Below, one piece after another: positions 33,203-41,935 of a stretch of 64,000 nucleotides of DNA. The stretch spans positions 1-64,000 of the forward strand of contig JANOJB010000119.1 in assembly GCA_031407985.1 (NCBI GenBank). Direction: 5' to 3'. The notes under the pieces are model-generated. The model saw only the letters and a list, made by a program, of their open reading frames with translations. It was not told the DNA's origin and did no database searches. Within the stretch, counting starts at the first letter, position 1, and each line of letters starts with the position of its first letter. The DNA is from FEN-1088 sp031407985. Its GTDB lineage: Bacteria; Myxococcota_A; Polyangia; Fen-1088. A program made the translations under genes and the position numbers.

Positions 33203-34600
33203 ATGGCTGACAAATTCGATCTGATCGTCGTCGGGGCGGGCCCCGGTGGATACCCTGCCGCCATCCGCGGATCCCAGCTTGGTTTCAAGGTCGCTTGTAT
33301 CGAGCGCGAGCGCGCCGGGGGAATCTGCCTGAACTGGGGCTGCATTCCGACCAAGGCGTTGTTGAAATCAGCCGACGCGATGCGAACCGTTCAACATGCC
33401 GCCGACTTTGGCATCACCATCAAGGGCGAGATCGGGTTCGACTGGACCAAGGTGATTTCGCGCAGCCGCGGCGTCTCGGAGAAGCTGGCCAGCGGCGTCG
33501 ATTCGCTGTTCCGAAAGTACGGCGTCACGCCGATCAAGGGCACCGCGACCCTGACCGGACGAGGCAAGGTCGAGGTCAAGACCGCGACCGGCGTGAACAA
33601 GTTGGAGGCGCCACGGATCATCATCGCAACCGGCGCGCGGGCGAAGTTCCTGCCCGGTATCGAAGCCGACGGTGATCGCGTCATCACGTACCGCGACGCG
33701 ATGGTGCTGCCCGAGGCGCCAAAATCCATCGTTGTCATTGGCGCCGGCGCCATCGGTGTCGAATTCGCGGACTTCTGGAACGCGTTCGGCGTCGAGGTCA
33801 CGATCATCGAGTTCATGCCCCGCCTGGTTCCGATCGAGGACGAAGAGGTATCGAAGCTTCTGGCGCGCAGTTTTCAAAAGAAGGGCATCAAGATTCTGGT
33901 CGGCACCAAGACCACGGGTGTGAAGGTCAATGGGAAGACCGTCACGACTTCGTACACGACGCCCGACGGCAAGGACGGCCAGATCACGACGGATCGCGTG
34001 TTGCTGGCGGTCGGTGTGCAGGCGAACGTCGAGGGTATCGGGCTAGAAGGAATGGGCGTGAAACTCGATCGTGGGTTCATCCAGGTCGACGACCACTATC
34101 AGACCACCAGCCCCGGGATCTGGGCGGTGGGCGACTGCGCGGGACCTCCGTTGCTGGCGCACGTGGCGATGCAAGAAGGCGCCCGCTGCGTCGAATGGAT
34201 GGCCGGCAAGAAGCCCCAGTTGGTCAACTACGACGCGATTCCCGGGTGCACCTACTGCCAGCCAGAGATCGCGTCGATCGGAAAGACCGAGGCCCAGGCG
34301 CTGGAAGTCGGTCTGGATATCAAGGTTGGAAAATTTCCGTTCTCGATCAACGGCAAGGCGCTGGGCGCCGGGCACACCGAGGGGTTCGTCAAGATCATCA
34401 CGAACAAGGCACGCGGCGAGATCATCGGCGTTCATGCGATCGGCCACGGGGTCACCGATCTGATCGCCGAGATGTCACTGGCCATGACGTCGGAAGCGAC
34501 CGTGCACGACATCATGACGGCGATCCATCCGCACCCGACGCTGTCCGAGGTGGTGCTGGAAGCCGCCGCCGAAGCGTTGGGCGAGGGCTTTCACTTCTAA
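33203..34600 (+). CDS. lpd: Dihydrolipoamide dehydrogenase (E3)
   Basis: The 465-aa flavoprotein has the FAD motif GAGPGG (residues 11-16), the redox-active disulphide in GICLNWGCIPTK (C42, C47), a second dinucleotide fold (VVIGAGAIGVEFADFW) for NAD, WAVGDCAGPPLLAHVA, and the C-terminal HPHPTLSE with the catalytic His-Glu pair. It reoxidises dihydrolipoyl groups of PDH and other 2-oxoacid complexes. The ATG at 33203 is preceded by GAGGA; a start ten codons earlier is less likely. It is transcribed separately from pdhABC, with its own long upstream region. Confidence 0.95.
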   Translation: MADKFDLIVVGAGPGGYPAAIRGSQLGFKVACIERERAGGICLNWGCIPTKALLKSADAMRTVQHAADFGITIKGEIGFDWTKVISRSRGVSEKLASGVDSLFRKYGVTPIKGTATLTGRGKVEVKTATGVNKLEAPRIIIATGARAKFLPGIEADGDRVITYRDAMVLPEAPKSIVVIGAGAIGVEFADFWNAFGVEVTIIEFMPRLVPIEDEEVSKLLARSFQKKGIKILVGTKTTGVKVNGKTVTTSYTTPDGKDGQITTDRVLLAVGVQANVEGIGLEGMGVKLDRGFIQVDDHYQTTSPGIWAVGDCAGPPLLAHVAMQEGARCVEWMAGKKPQLVNYDAIPGCTYCQPEIASIGKTEAQALEVGLDIKVGKFPFSINGKALGAGHTEGFVKIITNKARGEIIGVHAIGHGVTDLIAEMSLAMTSEATVHDIMTAIHPHPTLSEVVLEAAAEALGEGFHF

Positions 34601-34604
34601 CGAG

Positions 34605-34662
34605 GCGTCCCAGCGCCCCCGCGATTTCGCCTTTAGCGGGGCCGTCCGAGCGCCCCCGCGAT
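34605..34662. repeat. 37-bp-spaced direct repeat at the 3' end of the SGNH gene
   Basis: CGTCC-N-AGCGCCCCCGCGAT occurs at about 34606-34625 and 34643-34662. One copy codes for the last residues of the SGNH esterase and the other lies just past its stop, which suggests a small tandem duplication of the gene end. Confidence 0.7.
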
Positions 34663-35424
34663 CGCGGCTTCCGCAAGCCGCGCCATGATAGCCAGGCCGG
34701 CCTTGTTGGGATGCAATCCATCCTCGGCGAGCTCTCGTTTCAGGAAGCCCTTGTCGTCCACCATCGCCGCGAAGTAGTCAAGGTACACATGACCGCCGGC
34801 AGCGCTGGTGTCTTTCAACCAGCGGTTTAACTCCAGGATCTTCTCCGGCGGGCGCAGGGGAAACGTCAACTCCGACGGGGGCGTGTAGTTGTGAACGGGA
34901 ATGATCGACGAGAACACGACGGCGATGCCGTGCACGCGCGCCAGTTCGGCGATGGTCGCGAAATGACCCTGGATGTCTTCCAGTGACATGGGGCCCGTGT
35001 TGCCGGCGATGTCGTTCGTGCCGGCCAGAATGACAACGACCTTCGGTTTCAGGTCGATCACATCCTGCCGAAAACGCACCAGCATTTGGGCCGTGGTCTG
35101 GCCGCCGATGCCGCGGTTGATGTACGGCTTGCCTGGGAAGTACTGATCCAGGCGCCAGGTATCGGTGATCGAATCACCCAGAAACACGACACGGTCCTCG
35201 CCGGCGGCCGGCGCCTTCAAGCGCGCGTTTGCCTTGCGGTAGCGCGCCTGTTCTCCGAAGTCATTCAGGTAGATCGATGTCCTCGCTTTGCGCCATTCCT
35301 CCATGCGCCTGAGGGCGGCCGAAGGCGTGGGCGACGACGGCGAGGTCACCTGCCCGAAAGCGCACGCCGACAGCACCAGGAACGCGCAAGCCGAACATCC
35401 GAAAGCCAACCCGAACCGTTGCAC
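34633..35424 (-). CDS. SGNH/GDSL-family esterase, exported
   Basis: From the GTG at 35424 the product has 263 residues and begins with a signal/lipoprotein-like N-terminus (VQRFGLAFGCSACAFLVLSAC). SGNH blocks are all present: block I VVFLGDSIT (nucleophile Ser near residue 80), block II NRGIGGQT, block III GTNDI, and block V DGLHPN with the catalytic Asp and His. Such enzymes deacylate sugars or lipids. The neighbouring GH10 xylanase on the same strand, 143 bases upstream, makes an acetylxylan-esterase-like role attractive, but that is inference. The frame is open upstream to 35664 without good start signals. Confidence 0.87.
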   Translation of the reverse strand: MQRFGLAFGCSACAFLVLSACAFGQVTSPSSPTPSAALRRMEEWRKARTSIYLNDFGEQARYRKANARLKAPAAGEDRVVFLGDSITDTWRLDQYFPGKPYINRGIGGQTTAQMLVRFRQDVIDLKPKVVVILAGTNDIAGNTGPMSLEDIQGHFATIAELARVHGIAVVFSSIIPVHNYTPPSELTFPLRPPEKILELNRWLKDTSAAGGHVYLDYFAAMVDDKGFLKRELAEDGLHPNKAGLAIMARLAEAAIAGALGRPR

Positions 35425-35567
35425 GGCGCGATGGTACCGGCCAGCGTCCGGGCTAGCAAAAGGGCTCTGGGCGACGACGTGACCGCGCGAATGAACTGGG
35501 CGCGCCTGTCGATCTTGCTCGCCTCCCCGGCCGGGGCACTGAGTACGCCGACCAGACGCGGACCATC

Positions 35568-36956
35568 TTAGGGCGCGGGGCGCCCGAGTTGCTGCATCAG
35601 CCATGTCATCGCCGGGCGCGCCGTGCCGTTGCGGACGAGACCGCTGCTCGGCGCCTGGCTCCACGTCTTACCGTAGATCCAACCCCAAATCGTGATGCCC
35701 TTGACGTAGCCCGAGTCCCTGAACAGCGGAAAAAATTGCTGATACATCTGAAGTTGCTGGTTGTCGTCGGTGGTGCTGATGTCCATCTCGGTGATGTAGA
35801 TCGGCAGCTGCCCCTCCGTGTACAGGCGGGCCAGGAGGTTCGTCACGGCCGCGAGGGTCACCTGACCTCCGTAGTCCAGATCGTGAGCCTGCGCGCCGAT
35901 CGCGTCGACGGGGGCGCCGGCCGCCTTGATCGTTTTGACGATGTCGAGGAAGTGCGCCTGGTCGGTGCTCCACTCGATGTTGTTGTAGTCGTTGAAGATG
36001 AGCGTCGCGTTCGGGCACGCCTCGCGCGCCCATTTGAACGCGTTCGTGATCCATTGCCAGGTGCCGTTGGTGCCGCCGCCGATCGCGTTCGCATACGACG
36101 GGGTCGTGTGCGGCGGGGGCTCGTTGACAACGTCGATGAGCTTCGTGTTCGGGTAACGCTTGCAGAACTCCGTCATCCATGTCCTTACGTTGCTTTCGGT
36201 GATGCTGCCGCTCGGCTGCTGGCTGCCCCAGATGAACGTATGTTCCTTGAAGATGACATTGTTCCGCTGGGCGTAGTCGTAGATCGCGTCGAGAGTGCCC
36301 CAGTTGAAGGCCGCGCCCGCGCTCGACTGAACCGATCCCCACTTGCCCGCGTTCTCGGGCGAGATCTGGTTCCAGTGGAGGGAGAACGTCTTTCCATCGG
36401 TGTCGACGGCATTGGTCGTCGTTGTGTTGCCTACGAAATCGAGCGTGAAAGGCCCGCGCCCGGCCGTTCCGGCGCCGCCGGTGCCGGTCGTGCCACCGCG
36501 GCCGCCGGTTCCACCCGGGCCTCCACCCCGTCCGCCGGTGTTCGCGCCGCCCCGTCCCGCCGTGGCGCCACCGATTCCGCCAGCGCTCGTGCCGCCCCTC
36601 CCCCCCACCGCGCCGCCCCTTCCCCCACTGCCAACTGTGCCAGCGGTGTTCTGCCCGCCTGTGCCGACAGGCCCACCCGCGGTACCCTGGCCCGCGGTGT
36701 TGCCCTGTCCACCCGAGCCGCTGCCGGCCCCCGCGCCGCCCGTCGAAGTCGATCCCGCTTGTCCCGAAGCGCCGCCGCTCGCTCCGGCCGCGCCGTCCGG
36801 TGCCGAGTTGCCGGAACCGCCCGAACCGCCCGAACCGCCCGAACCGGCTGCTCCCGCCGAATCCGGCGGGCCGCTGCCCGCGCTACCGGCGCAACCAAGG
36901 ACCAGAAGGAACCCTCCCGCCACCGCCAGGCTGCTCGCGGACAAAGTTCGATGCAT
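35568..36956 (-). CDS. Endo-1,4-beta-xylanase, glycoside hydrolase family 10, exported
   Basis: The 462-aa product (ATG 36956) starts with a lipoprotein-type signal (LAVAGGFLLVLGC). A Gly/Ser/Thr-rich linker of about 140 residues follows (TGGxGG repeats). The GH10 catalytic domain fills the last 295 residues: HWNQISPENAGKW, EHTFIWGSQQP, acid/base Glu in DVVNEPP (near 279), GAQAHDL, nucleophile Glu in YITEMDIS (near 389), and GITIWGW. All catalytic parts are present, so it should cut xylan outside the cell while tethered to the envelope by the long linker. A 64-residue upstream extension is rejected. Confidence 0.92.
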   Translation of the reverse strand: MHRTLSASSLAVAGGFLLVLGCAGSAGSGPPDSAGAAGSGGSGGSGGSGNSAPDGAAGASGGASGQAGSTSTGGAGAGSGSGGQGNTAGQGTAGGPVGTGGQNTAGTVGSGGRGGAVGGRGGTSAGGIGGATAGRGGANTGGRGGGPGGTGGRGGTTGTGGAGTAGRGPFTLDFVGNTTTTNAVDTDGKTFSLHWNQISPENAGKWGSVQSSAGAAFNWGTLDAIYDYAQRNNVIFKEHTFIWGSQQPSGSITESNVRTWMTEFCKRYPNTKLIDVVNEPPPHTTPSYANAIGGGTNGTWQWITNAFKWAREACPNATLIFNDYNNIEWSTDQAHFLDIVKTIKAAGAPVDAIGAQAHDLDYGGQVTLAAVTNLLARLYTEGQLPIYITEMDISTTDDNQQLQMYQQFFPLFRDSGYVKGITIWGWIYGKTWSQAPSSGLVRNGTARPAMTWLMQQLGRPAP

Positions 36957-37005
36957 GTTCTTACATTCCCGGGATGGCCGAACGTGTGTCTGGTTTACTA
37001 AGAAA

Positions 37006-37015
37006 TCTCGCGAGA
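37006..37015. promoter_or_regulatory. TCTCGCGAGA palindrome in the xylanase upstream region
   Basis: A perfect 10-bp palindrome lies 50 bases before the xylanase start (minus strand) and 56 bases before the divergent gene at 37071. The position suits an operator for one or both promoters. Confidence 0.35.
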
Positions 37016-37070
37016 ACAAGCTTCTCATTCTCCGAAACACTGTCATTTTCGATGCGATCGGTCCGTCATC

Positions 37071-38042
37071 ATGACATGTAGGGGCATGAGCGTGGCCACC
37101 ACTGTTGGCCTGGTCATCCTCGCGATCGGCCCCTCGTGCGGACGGCAATCATCGCGGGAGCAGCACGTTCCGCAAGCGGCGGTGCGATCGGATGCGAACG
37201 TTGCCGCGGGCGCGCGCGTACTGCTCTCGTTGCCGGTTTCGGCGTATCACGCATCGATCGCGACCGACGACGGTGACGTCGCCTATCTGCTGACCAGCAG
37301 TGCCGCCTATCGATTGGCGCCCGACCAAGCGCCGGCGGAGATCTCGCTCGATCTTGGCTTCGGCGCCACGACCACCCGCTCCTCATTCGTCTATTGGTCG
37401 CGCGGGGGCGTGTTCGAAACCCCCAAGCTGGGCGGCCCGGCGCGCCGCCTCGTCGCGCTCGCCGAGCGCCCGCGGCTTCTCGTCGCGTCGGAGGCCCGGA
37501 TCGCCTGGCTGCGTCGGTCCGACGACGACCGCTTCAGTCTGCACACGCTGATCGACAAGAAACCGACCACCGCGTACACGTCGCCCGGGACCATCGACGC
37601 GGTCACGATGATGGGCGATTGGGTCTTCTTCGTCGAAAGGCCGGCCGGCACGGATTGGCGCATTGGCCGGGTGGGCGTCACGGGCGGCGGTCCCACGTTC
37701 ACGGCGCTACGAAACGGACGCGCGCCGGCGATGCTCGCGGGACGCCGGGACCTCACGTTCTATGAAGGCAGCCGCTTCGAGGTGCACCGTCTCTCGATCG
37801 ACCTGCAACACGAGCGGACGCTGGCCAGCGGTTTCGTTTGCTCGCCGCTGGCGGTGGCCGAACGTGTCTATTGCGCCCAGGTCGAAGGGATCTTCGAACT
37901 GCAAGCCGACGCGCGACCCCGACGCCTGGTCCCGGGCAGTATCGAAAGGCTCGTCACCGACATCGCCGCAAGTTCCAGCCGCCTGCTCTGGATCGTCGAC
38001 GCGGGCGCTGACCGATTGGAGGTGATGGGAATCAGTAGGTAA
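37071..38042 (+). CDS. Lipoprotein with beta-propeller-like repeats, unknown function
   Basis: This 323-aa protein starts with a short hydrophobic signal ending in GPSCG, a likely lipobox. The remainder is built of short strands in repeating blocks of 40-50 residues (e.g. DGDVAYLLTSSAAYRL, SSFVYWSRGGVFETPKLGG, GDWVFFVERPAGTDWRIGRV), as in beta-propellers, and no catalytic motif is visible. Start choice is uncertain: ATG 37071 or ATG 37086, the latter with GGGG immediately upstream. It is divergent from the xylanase gene with 114 bp between, and may share control with it. Confidence 0.7.
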   Translation: MTCRGMSVATTVGLVILAIGPSCGRQSSREQHVPQAAVRSDANVAAGARVLLSLPVSAYHASIATDDGDVAYLLTSSAAYRLAPDQAPAEISLDLGFGATTTRSSFVYWSRGGVFETPKLGGPARRLVALAERPRLLVASEARIAWLRRSDDDRFSLHTLIDKKPTTAYTSPGTIDAVTMMGDWVFFVERPAGTDWRIGRVGVTGGGPTFTALRNGRAPAMLAGRRDLTFYEGSRFEVHRLSIDLQHERTLASGFVCSPLAVAERVYCAQVEGIFELQADARPRRLVPGSIERLVTDIAASSSRLLWIVDAGADRLEVMGISR

Positions 38043-38125
38043 TTGGCGGTGCAGGGACTGGACCGGAGATGCGCGCTTCCGACGGGCCGAGGGCCCGCAG
38101 ACGATCTATAGTCCGCGTCGCCAAC

Positions 38126-39130
38126 ATGTCAGAACGCGTCGTCGAGACCCGATCCCGCAAGCTTCGGATCCTGCAAGATTTGGAGGATCAGGAACTGCCC
38201 GCGCCGCCCGTGTCCGAAACGCCAACCCCCGAACGCCCGGCACGCGAGAAGCTGCCGCCCAAGCCGCCCTGGATCCGCGCCAAGATGCCGGGCGGAGAGG
38301 TGTTCTTCGATCTTCGAAAACGCGTCGCGGAGTTGGGTCTACACACGGTGTGCGAAAGCGCTTCGTGTCCCAACATCGGCGAATGCTGGAATCGCAAGTC
38401 GCTGACCATCATGATCTTGGGCGGGACCTGCACGCGCTCTTGCCAGTTCTGCGACGTTCCGACCGGGCGACCGTTGCCTCCCGATCCCGATGAACCGCGG
38501 CGGGTCGGAACGATCCTGGGAGAGCTGGGACTGCGCCACACCGTGATCACCTGCGTCGATCGAGACGATCTGCCCGACGGTGGAGCGGCACACTGGGCGG
38601 CCACCATCCGCGCCGTGAAGGCGGCCGCACCCGCGTTGGTGCTGGAGGTTCTGACGGGCGACTTCAAGGGCGACACCGGCGCCGTCGACGTGGTGCTGGG
38701 CGCCGGACCCGACGTGTTCGCGCACAACCTGGAGACCGTTCCCCGGCTGTCGCGACAGGTGCGCGTCCAGGCCAGCTATGCCCGATCGTACGCGATTCTG
38801 CGCCACGCAAAAGCGCGCGGCGCGATTACGAAAACCGGTTTGATGCTGGGTCTCGGCGAGGAGCCGAACGAAATTCGCCAGGTGATGGCGGAACTGCGCG
38901 AGATCGGCGTCGACATCCTGACGCTGGGGCAGTATCTGCGGCCGTCAACCGGCCATCTGGCTGTCGCGCGCTTCGCGCCGCCCGAGGAATTCGCCGCACT
39001 GAAAACCGAAGGCCTGGCCATGGGCTTCCCCCACGTCGAATCCGGACCGATGGTCCGATCCAGCTATCACGCCGACGGACAGCGCGATATCGTGCGTGAC
39101 CTGGCGGCGCGCCGGATCGCCGCCGGTTAG
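38126..39130 (+). CDS. lipA: Lipoyl synthase
   Basis: The 334-aa radical SAM enzyme inserts two sulphurs into octanoyl groups on E2 and H proteins. The auxiliary cluster ligands CESASCPNIGEC (C76, C81, C87) and the radical SAM ligands CTRSCQFC (C102, C106, C109) are all present, and the C-terminal SSYHA region has the conserved Ser. The first 45 residues are extra and Pro-rich. ATG 38126 is chosen; an in-frame ATG at 38069 adds 19 Arg-rich residues. LipB is not in the window. The Lgt gene follows after 13 bases, so the two are likely cotranscribed. Confidence 0.95.
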   Translation: MSERVVETRSRKLRILQDLEDQELPAPPVSETPTPERPAREKLPPKPPWIRAKMPGGEVFFDLRKRVAELGLHTVCESASCPNIGECWNRKSLTIMILGGTCTRSCQFCDVPTGRPLPPDPDEPRRVGTILGELGLRHTVITCVDRDDLPDGGAAHWAATIRAVKAAAPALVLEVLTGDFKGDTGAVDVVLGAGPDVFAHNLETVPRLSRQVRVQASYARSYAILRHAKARGAITKTGLMLGLGEEPNEIRQVMAELREIGVDILTLGQYLRPSTGHLAVARFAPPEEFAALKTEGLAMGFPHVESGPMVRSSYHADGQRDIVRDLAARRIAAG

Positions 39131-39143
39131 ACGGGCCCTTGTC

Positions 39144-39965
39144 ATGATTCCCTACCTCGACTTCAAGCTGTTCGATTTTCTCGGCCTGCCGATTCACCTC
39201 TTCGGCGTTCTGGTCGCCATCGGCGTGATCATCGGCGATCGAATCACGGTCCGTGAGGGGGCCAAGCGCGGCCTCGACCCGCGCGACGTCCGCTATCTGA
39301 ACGCGCGCATGGTGATTGGCGGGTTCATCATGGCGCACCTGGTCTCGGTGCTTTTATACTTTCCCGAGCGCATCAAGGAAAACCCACTGGTGTTGTTGAA
39401 CATCTGGTCGGGGCTGTCGTCATTCGGAGGCTTTCTGGGCGCGGCGCTGACGTTTCTGTATCTGTCGCGCAAGGAGAAGATCCCTACCCTACCCTACGCC
39501 GACGCCGTCGCGCTGGGACTGGCCGTCGGATGGATCTTCGGGCGCCTCGGCTGCACGACGGCGCACGATCACCCGGGGCGGCACAGCGACTTCTTCCTGG
39601 CGGTTCGTTATCCCGACGGCGCGCGCCACGATCTGGGCCTGTACGAATTTCTGTTCACAATCGTCTTGACGTTGGTCCTGTTCCGCTATGCGAAGAAACC
39701 CCGCCCTGCGGGACGCCTGATTGGCCTATTCGCCTTGCTCTACACGCCGGTTCGCTTCGGTCTGGATTTTCTGCGCGCCACCGACGTCACGCGGCCCGAC
39801 GAACGCTACGCCGGGCTGACACCCGCGCAGTGGGCGTGTATGGGTGCGTTCGCTCTTGGGTTTTGGCTGCTGAGGCGCCCAAGCCCGGTGCTGGAGTTCA
39901 CCGGGCCACCGCCCCCGGAACCCGCGTCATCGCCCACCGCGGCCGAGCACGAAGCGAAGGCCTGA
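39144..39965 (+). CDS. lgt: Prolipoprotein diacylglyceryl transferase, Lgt family, variant motif
   Basis: This 273-aa integral membrane protein has about seven hydrophobic segments and the Lgt outline: GLSSFGGFLGA (residues 90-100), GWIFGRLGC (129-137), LYEFLF, and RFGLDFLRA. The conserved Arg of the GRxG motif (R134) remains. However the family signature GRxGNFxNxE is replaced by GRLGCTTAHDHPG, and the position of the essential His of the FHGG motif is Phe. It is still most likely an Lgt, moving diacylglycerol to lipoprotein Cys, and the window has several lipoproteins. The C-terminal 20 residues are Pro/Ala-rich. Confidence 0.8.
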   Translation: MIPYLDFKLFDFLGLPIHLFGVLVAIGVIIGDRITVREGAKRGLDPRDVRYLNARMVIGGFIMAHLVSVLLYFPERIKENPLVLLNIWSGLSSFGGFLGAALTFLYLSRKEKIPTLPYADAVALGLAVGWIFGRLGCTTAHDHPGRHSDFFLAVRYPDGARHDLGLYEFLFTIVLTLVLFRYAKKPRPAGRLIGLFALLYTPVRFGLDFLRATDVTRPDERYAGLTPAQWACMGAFALGFWLLRRPSPVLEFTGPPPPEPASSPTAAEHEAKA

Positions 39966-40006
39966 GCCTCACATCCAGTCCCCTGCTGACGCCGTCGCTG
40001 GCGACG

Positions 40007-40936
40007 TCACGTTCCCACCCCCACCCGAATTCCGGGCGGCACCGAATATGTGATCCAGGCGTTGCCTCCGACCACGGCCCCGCGACCAATCACCGTGTCC
40101 CCACCCAGAATTGTGGCGTTGGCGTAGATAATCACATCGTCTTCCAGCGTCGGATGACGTTTCTTCGGATTTGGTTTGTCCGTGCGACCGCGATCGCGTA
40201 CCGACAGCGCTCCCAACGTCACACCCTGATAGACGCGAACACGATTCCCGATCAGAGTCGTTTCGCCGACCACGATGCCGGTCCCGTGATCGATGAAGAA
40301 CGATTCGCCGATGGTGGCGCCCGGATGAATGTCGATCCCCGTGCGGGAATGGGCATGCTCGGTCAACATGCGTGGAACAACCTCGGCGCCATATCGTCGC
40401 AACCTGTTGGCCACGCGGTAGATGGCTATCGCGTACAGACCGGGATAACAGGCAACGATCTCGTCGATACCACTGGCCGCGGGATCGGATTCGAACGCGG
40501 CCAGGACATCGCGGCCCAGTTGGGCGCGGATGCCAGGCAGCGCGCGCAGCAGTCGCCCGGAGATCGCGCGCGCGCGTTTGCGGCAGGCGTCCGCGGGCGC
40601 CCCGCCCGGAGGGCACCGACGGTGAAGTCCCAGATAGATCGCCGCCGCCAGTTGCGCATCCACAACCCCAATGGTCGTGGCGACATGTTGGCGCAGGCTG
40701 CCGGGATAGGTCCCCAGGCGATGCGACTCGGGAAACAGGACCTCGACCAGTTCATCGACCAACTGCCGAATGTCTTGCCGCGACGGCAGTGGCCCCTCCG
40801 ACGCCAACCCCTCTTGCATTCCCGCGGCGGCGGACAGCACCTGATCGGCCAGTTCAAGGTGCAACGACTCGTCCCCCCCCTTTTCGCGCTTCGGACGCGC
40901 CCCCTTCGATTTGAGATTCGACGATCGCGATGCCAT
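40007..40936 (-). CDS. cysE: Serine O-acetyltransferase (EpsC/CysE type)
   Basis: The 309-aa product has an N-terminal helical half and a C-terminal left-handed beta-helix of hexapeptide repeats: HSRTGIDIHPGATIGESFFIDHGTGIVVGETTLIGNRVRVYQGVTLGA, then a loop with RHPTLEDDVIIYANATILGG and VVGGNAWITYSVPPG. It transfers acetyl from acetyl-CoA to Ser in cysteine synthesis. The longer N-terminus resembles the plant-like/EpsC subgroup. The ATG at 40936 is preferred to a TTG two codons upstream. It lies 47 bases downstream of the DHH gene on the same strand. Confidence 0.9.
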   Translation of the reverse strand: MASRSSNLKSKGARPKREKGGDESLHLELADQVLSAAAGMQEGLASEGPLPSRQDIRQLVDELVEVLFPESHRLGTYPGSLRQHVATTIGVVDAQLAAAIYLGLHRRCPPGGAPADACRKRARAISGRLLRALPGIRAQLGRDVLAAFESDPAASGIDEIVACYPGLYAIAIYRVANRLRRYGAEVVPRMLTEHAHSRTGIDIHPGATIGESFFIDHGTGIVVGETTLIGNRVRVYQGVTLGALSVRDRGRTDKPNPKKRHPTLEDDVIIYANATILGGDTVIGRGAVVGGNAWITYSVPPGIRVGVGT

Positions 40937-40983
40937 GGCCAAAACGTTACCTGAAACCGTCGTCGATCGCCTGTCTCAAGCGT

Positions 40984-41898
40984 TCAGGCGGAACGCGCGG
41001 CGACGGCCCCGACCAATTTTTCCATCACCTCGGTCAGACGGGCATCCGGCACCGTGACCCGCGTGGGCATGCCACCACCCAGGTCGAACATCTTCACGAA
41101 ATCCAGCCCCGACTCGAAATCCGCCGCGATGGTCAGCGCGCCCGAGTCGCGAATCACCGAAACCGCCGCGCGTTCCTGGCCCAGCAGCAAGAGTTCGGTT
41201 TTATCGAATCCGCGGGCACCGGCGATGTCCACGAACGCCACGCCATCACGAATCTGATAGCCGCCCGCCAAGCGCCGCGACCCCTCCAGCAGCGGATCGA
41301 TCTCTCTGGCGGCGGCCTCGATCTCGTCCCAATAAACCGCCGACCGGCGGCGATCCGCGCCGGCGGCCAGAAACTGAACCACCAGGTGTTTCAGGCTCTC
41401 GTCACGAAAACGGGCGCGCAAAGCCCGATCGATTCGCTGGGCGATGGGGCCCGGCGTACCCCGGCGCGTGTCCACCGCGCGGGCATCGGCGTCCGCCCCT
41501 TCGTAGGGTTCGATGCCAGCGCGAACCCACTTGGCCCCCGCGTAAAGGCCGTCCAGGTCGAGGTGCACCGCCACGGTATCCACGGGCCCCGCGGCGGCCA
41601 CCACCTCGGGCGTCACCATTTCGGGACAGGCTCCGTGTTCGGCCTTGGTAGACAACACAAATCGAGGATCGTCCACGTAGTCGACGTGTCTTTCATGATC
41701 GTGGTGATCAACCCATGCCGCCAGTCGCGATCCCAAACCCCGGATAAACCGCAGCGTGACCTTCTCGAACGACGATCCTCCTCCTTCCGACGCAAACGCG
41801 ATATCCAGCACGGCGACCCGACCATCAAGCTGGGCGGCCGGAGGCAGCGTGCGCGGTGTCAGAAAGCGAAACCGCGGCAGCGTCTGGTTCGGTTGCAC
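40984..41898 (-). CDS. DHH-motif protein, probable phosphoesterase-like
   Basis: The 304-aa product (GTG start 41898) contains WVDHHDHE near residue 65, matching the DHH motif of RecJ/NrnA-type phosphoesterases, plus an early RVAVLDIAFASEGG strand. The middle has IDRALRARFRDESLKHLVVQFL and, near the end, AVSVIRDSGALTIAADFESGLDFVKMFDLGGGMPTRVTV, which recalls a DHHA1-type Gly-rich segment. The usual N-terminal metal-binding DxD motif is not clear, so activity is uncertain. A function in nucleotide or RNA fragment turnover is inference. It may form an operon with the serine acetyltransferase gene. Confidence 0.65.
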   Translation of the reverse strand: MQPNQTLPRFRFLTPRTLPPAAQLDGRVAVLDIAFASEGGGSSFEKVTLRFIRGLGSRLAAWVDHHDHERHVDYVDDPRFVLSTKAEHGACPEMVTPEVVAAAGPVDTVAVHLDLDGLYAGAKWVRAGIEPYEGADADARAVDTRRGTPGPIAQRIDRALRARFRDESLKHLVVQFLAAGADRRRSAVYWDEIEAAAREIDPLLEGSRRLAGGYQIRDGVAFVDIAGARGFDKTELLLLGQERAAVSVIRDSGALTIAADFESGLDFVKMFDLGGGMPTRVTVPDARLTEVMEKLVGAVAARSA

Positions 41899-41935
41899 GC
41901 GCTCAGGATATCCGACGAATCAAGCACGACAAGGA

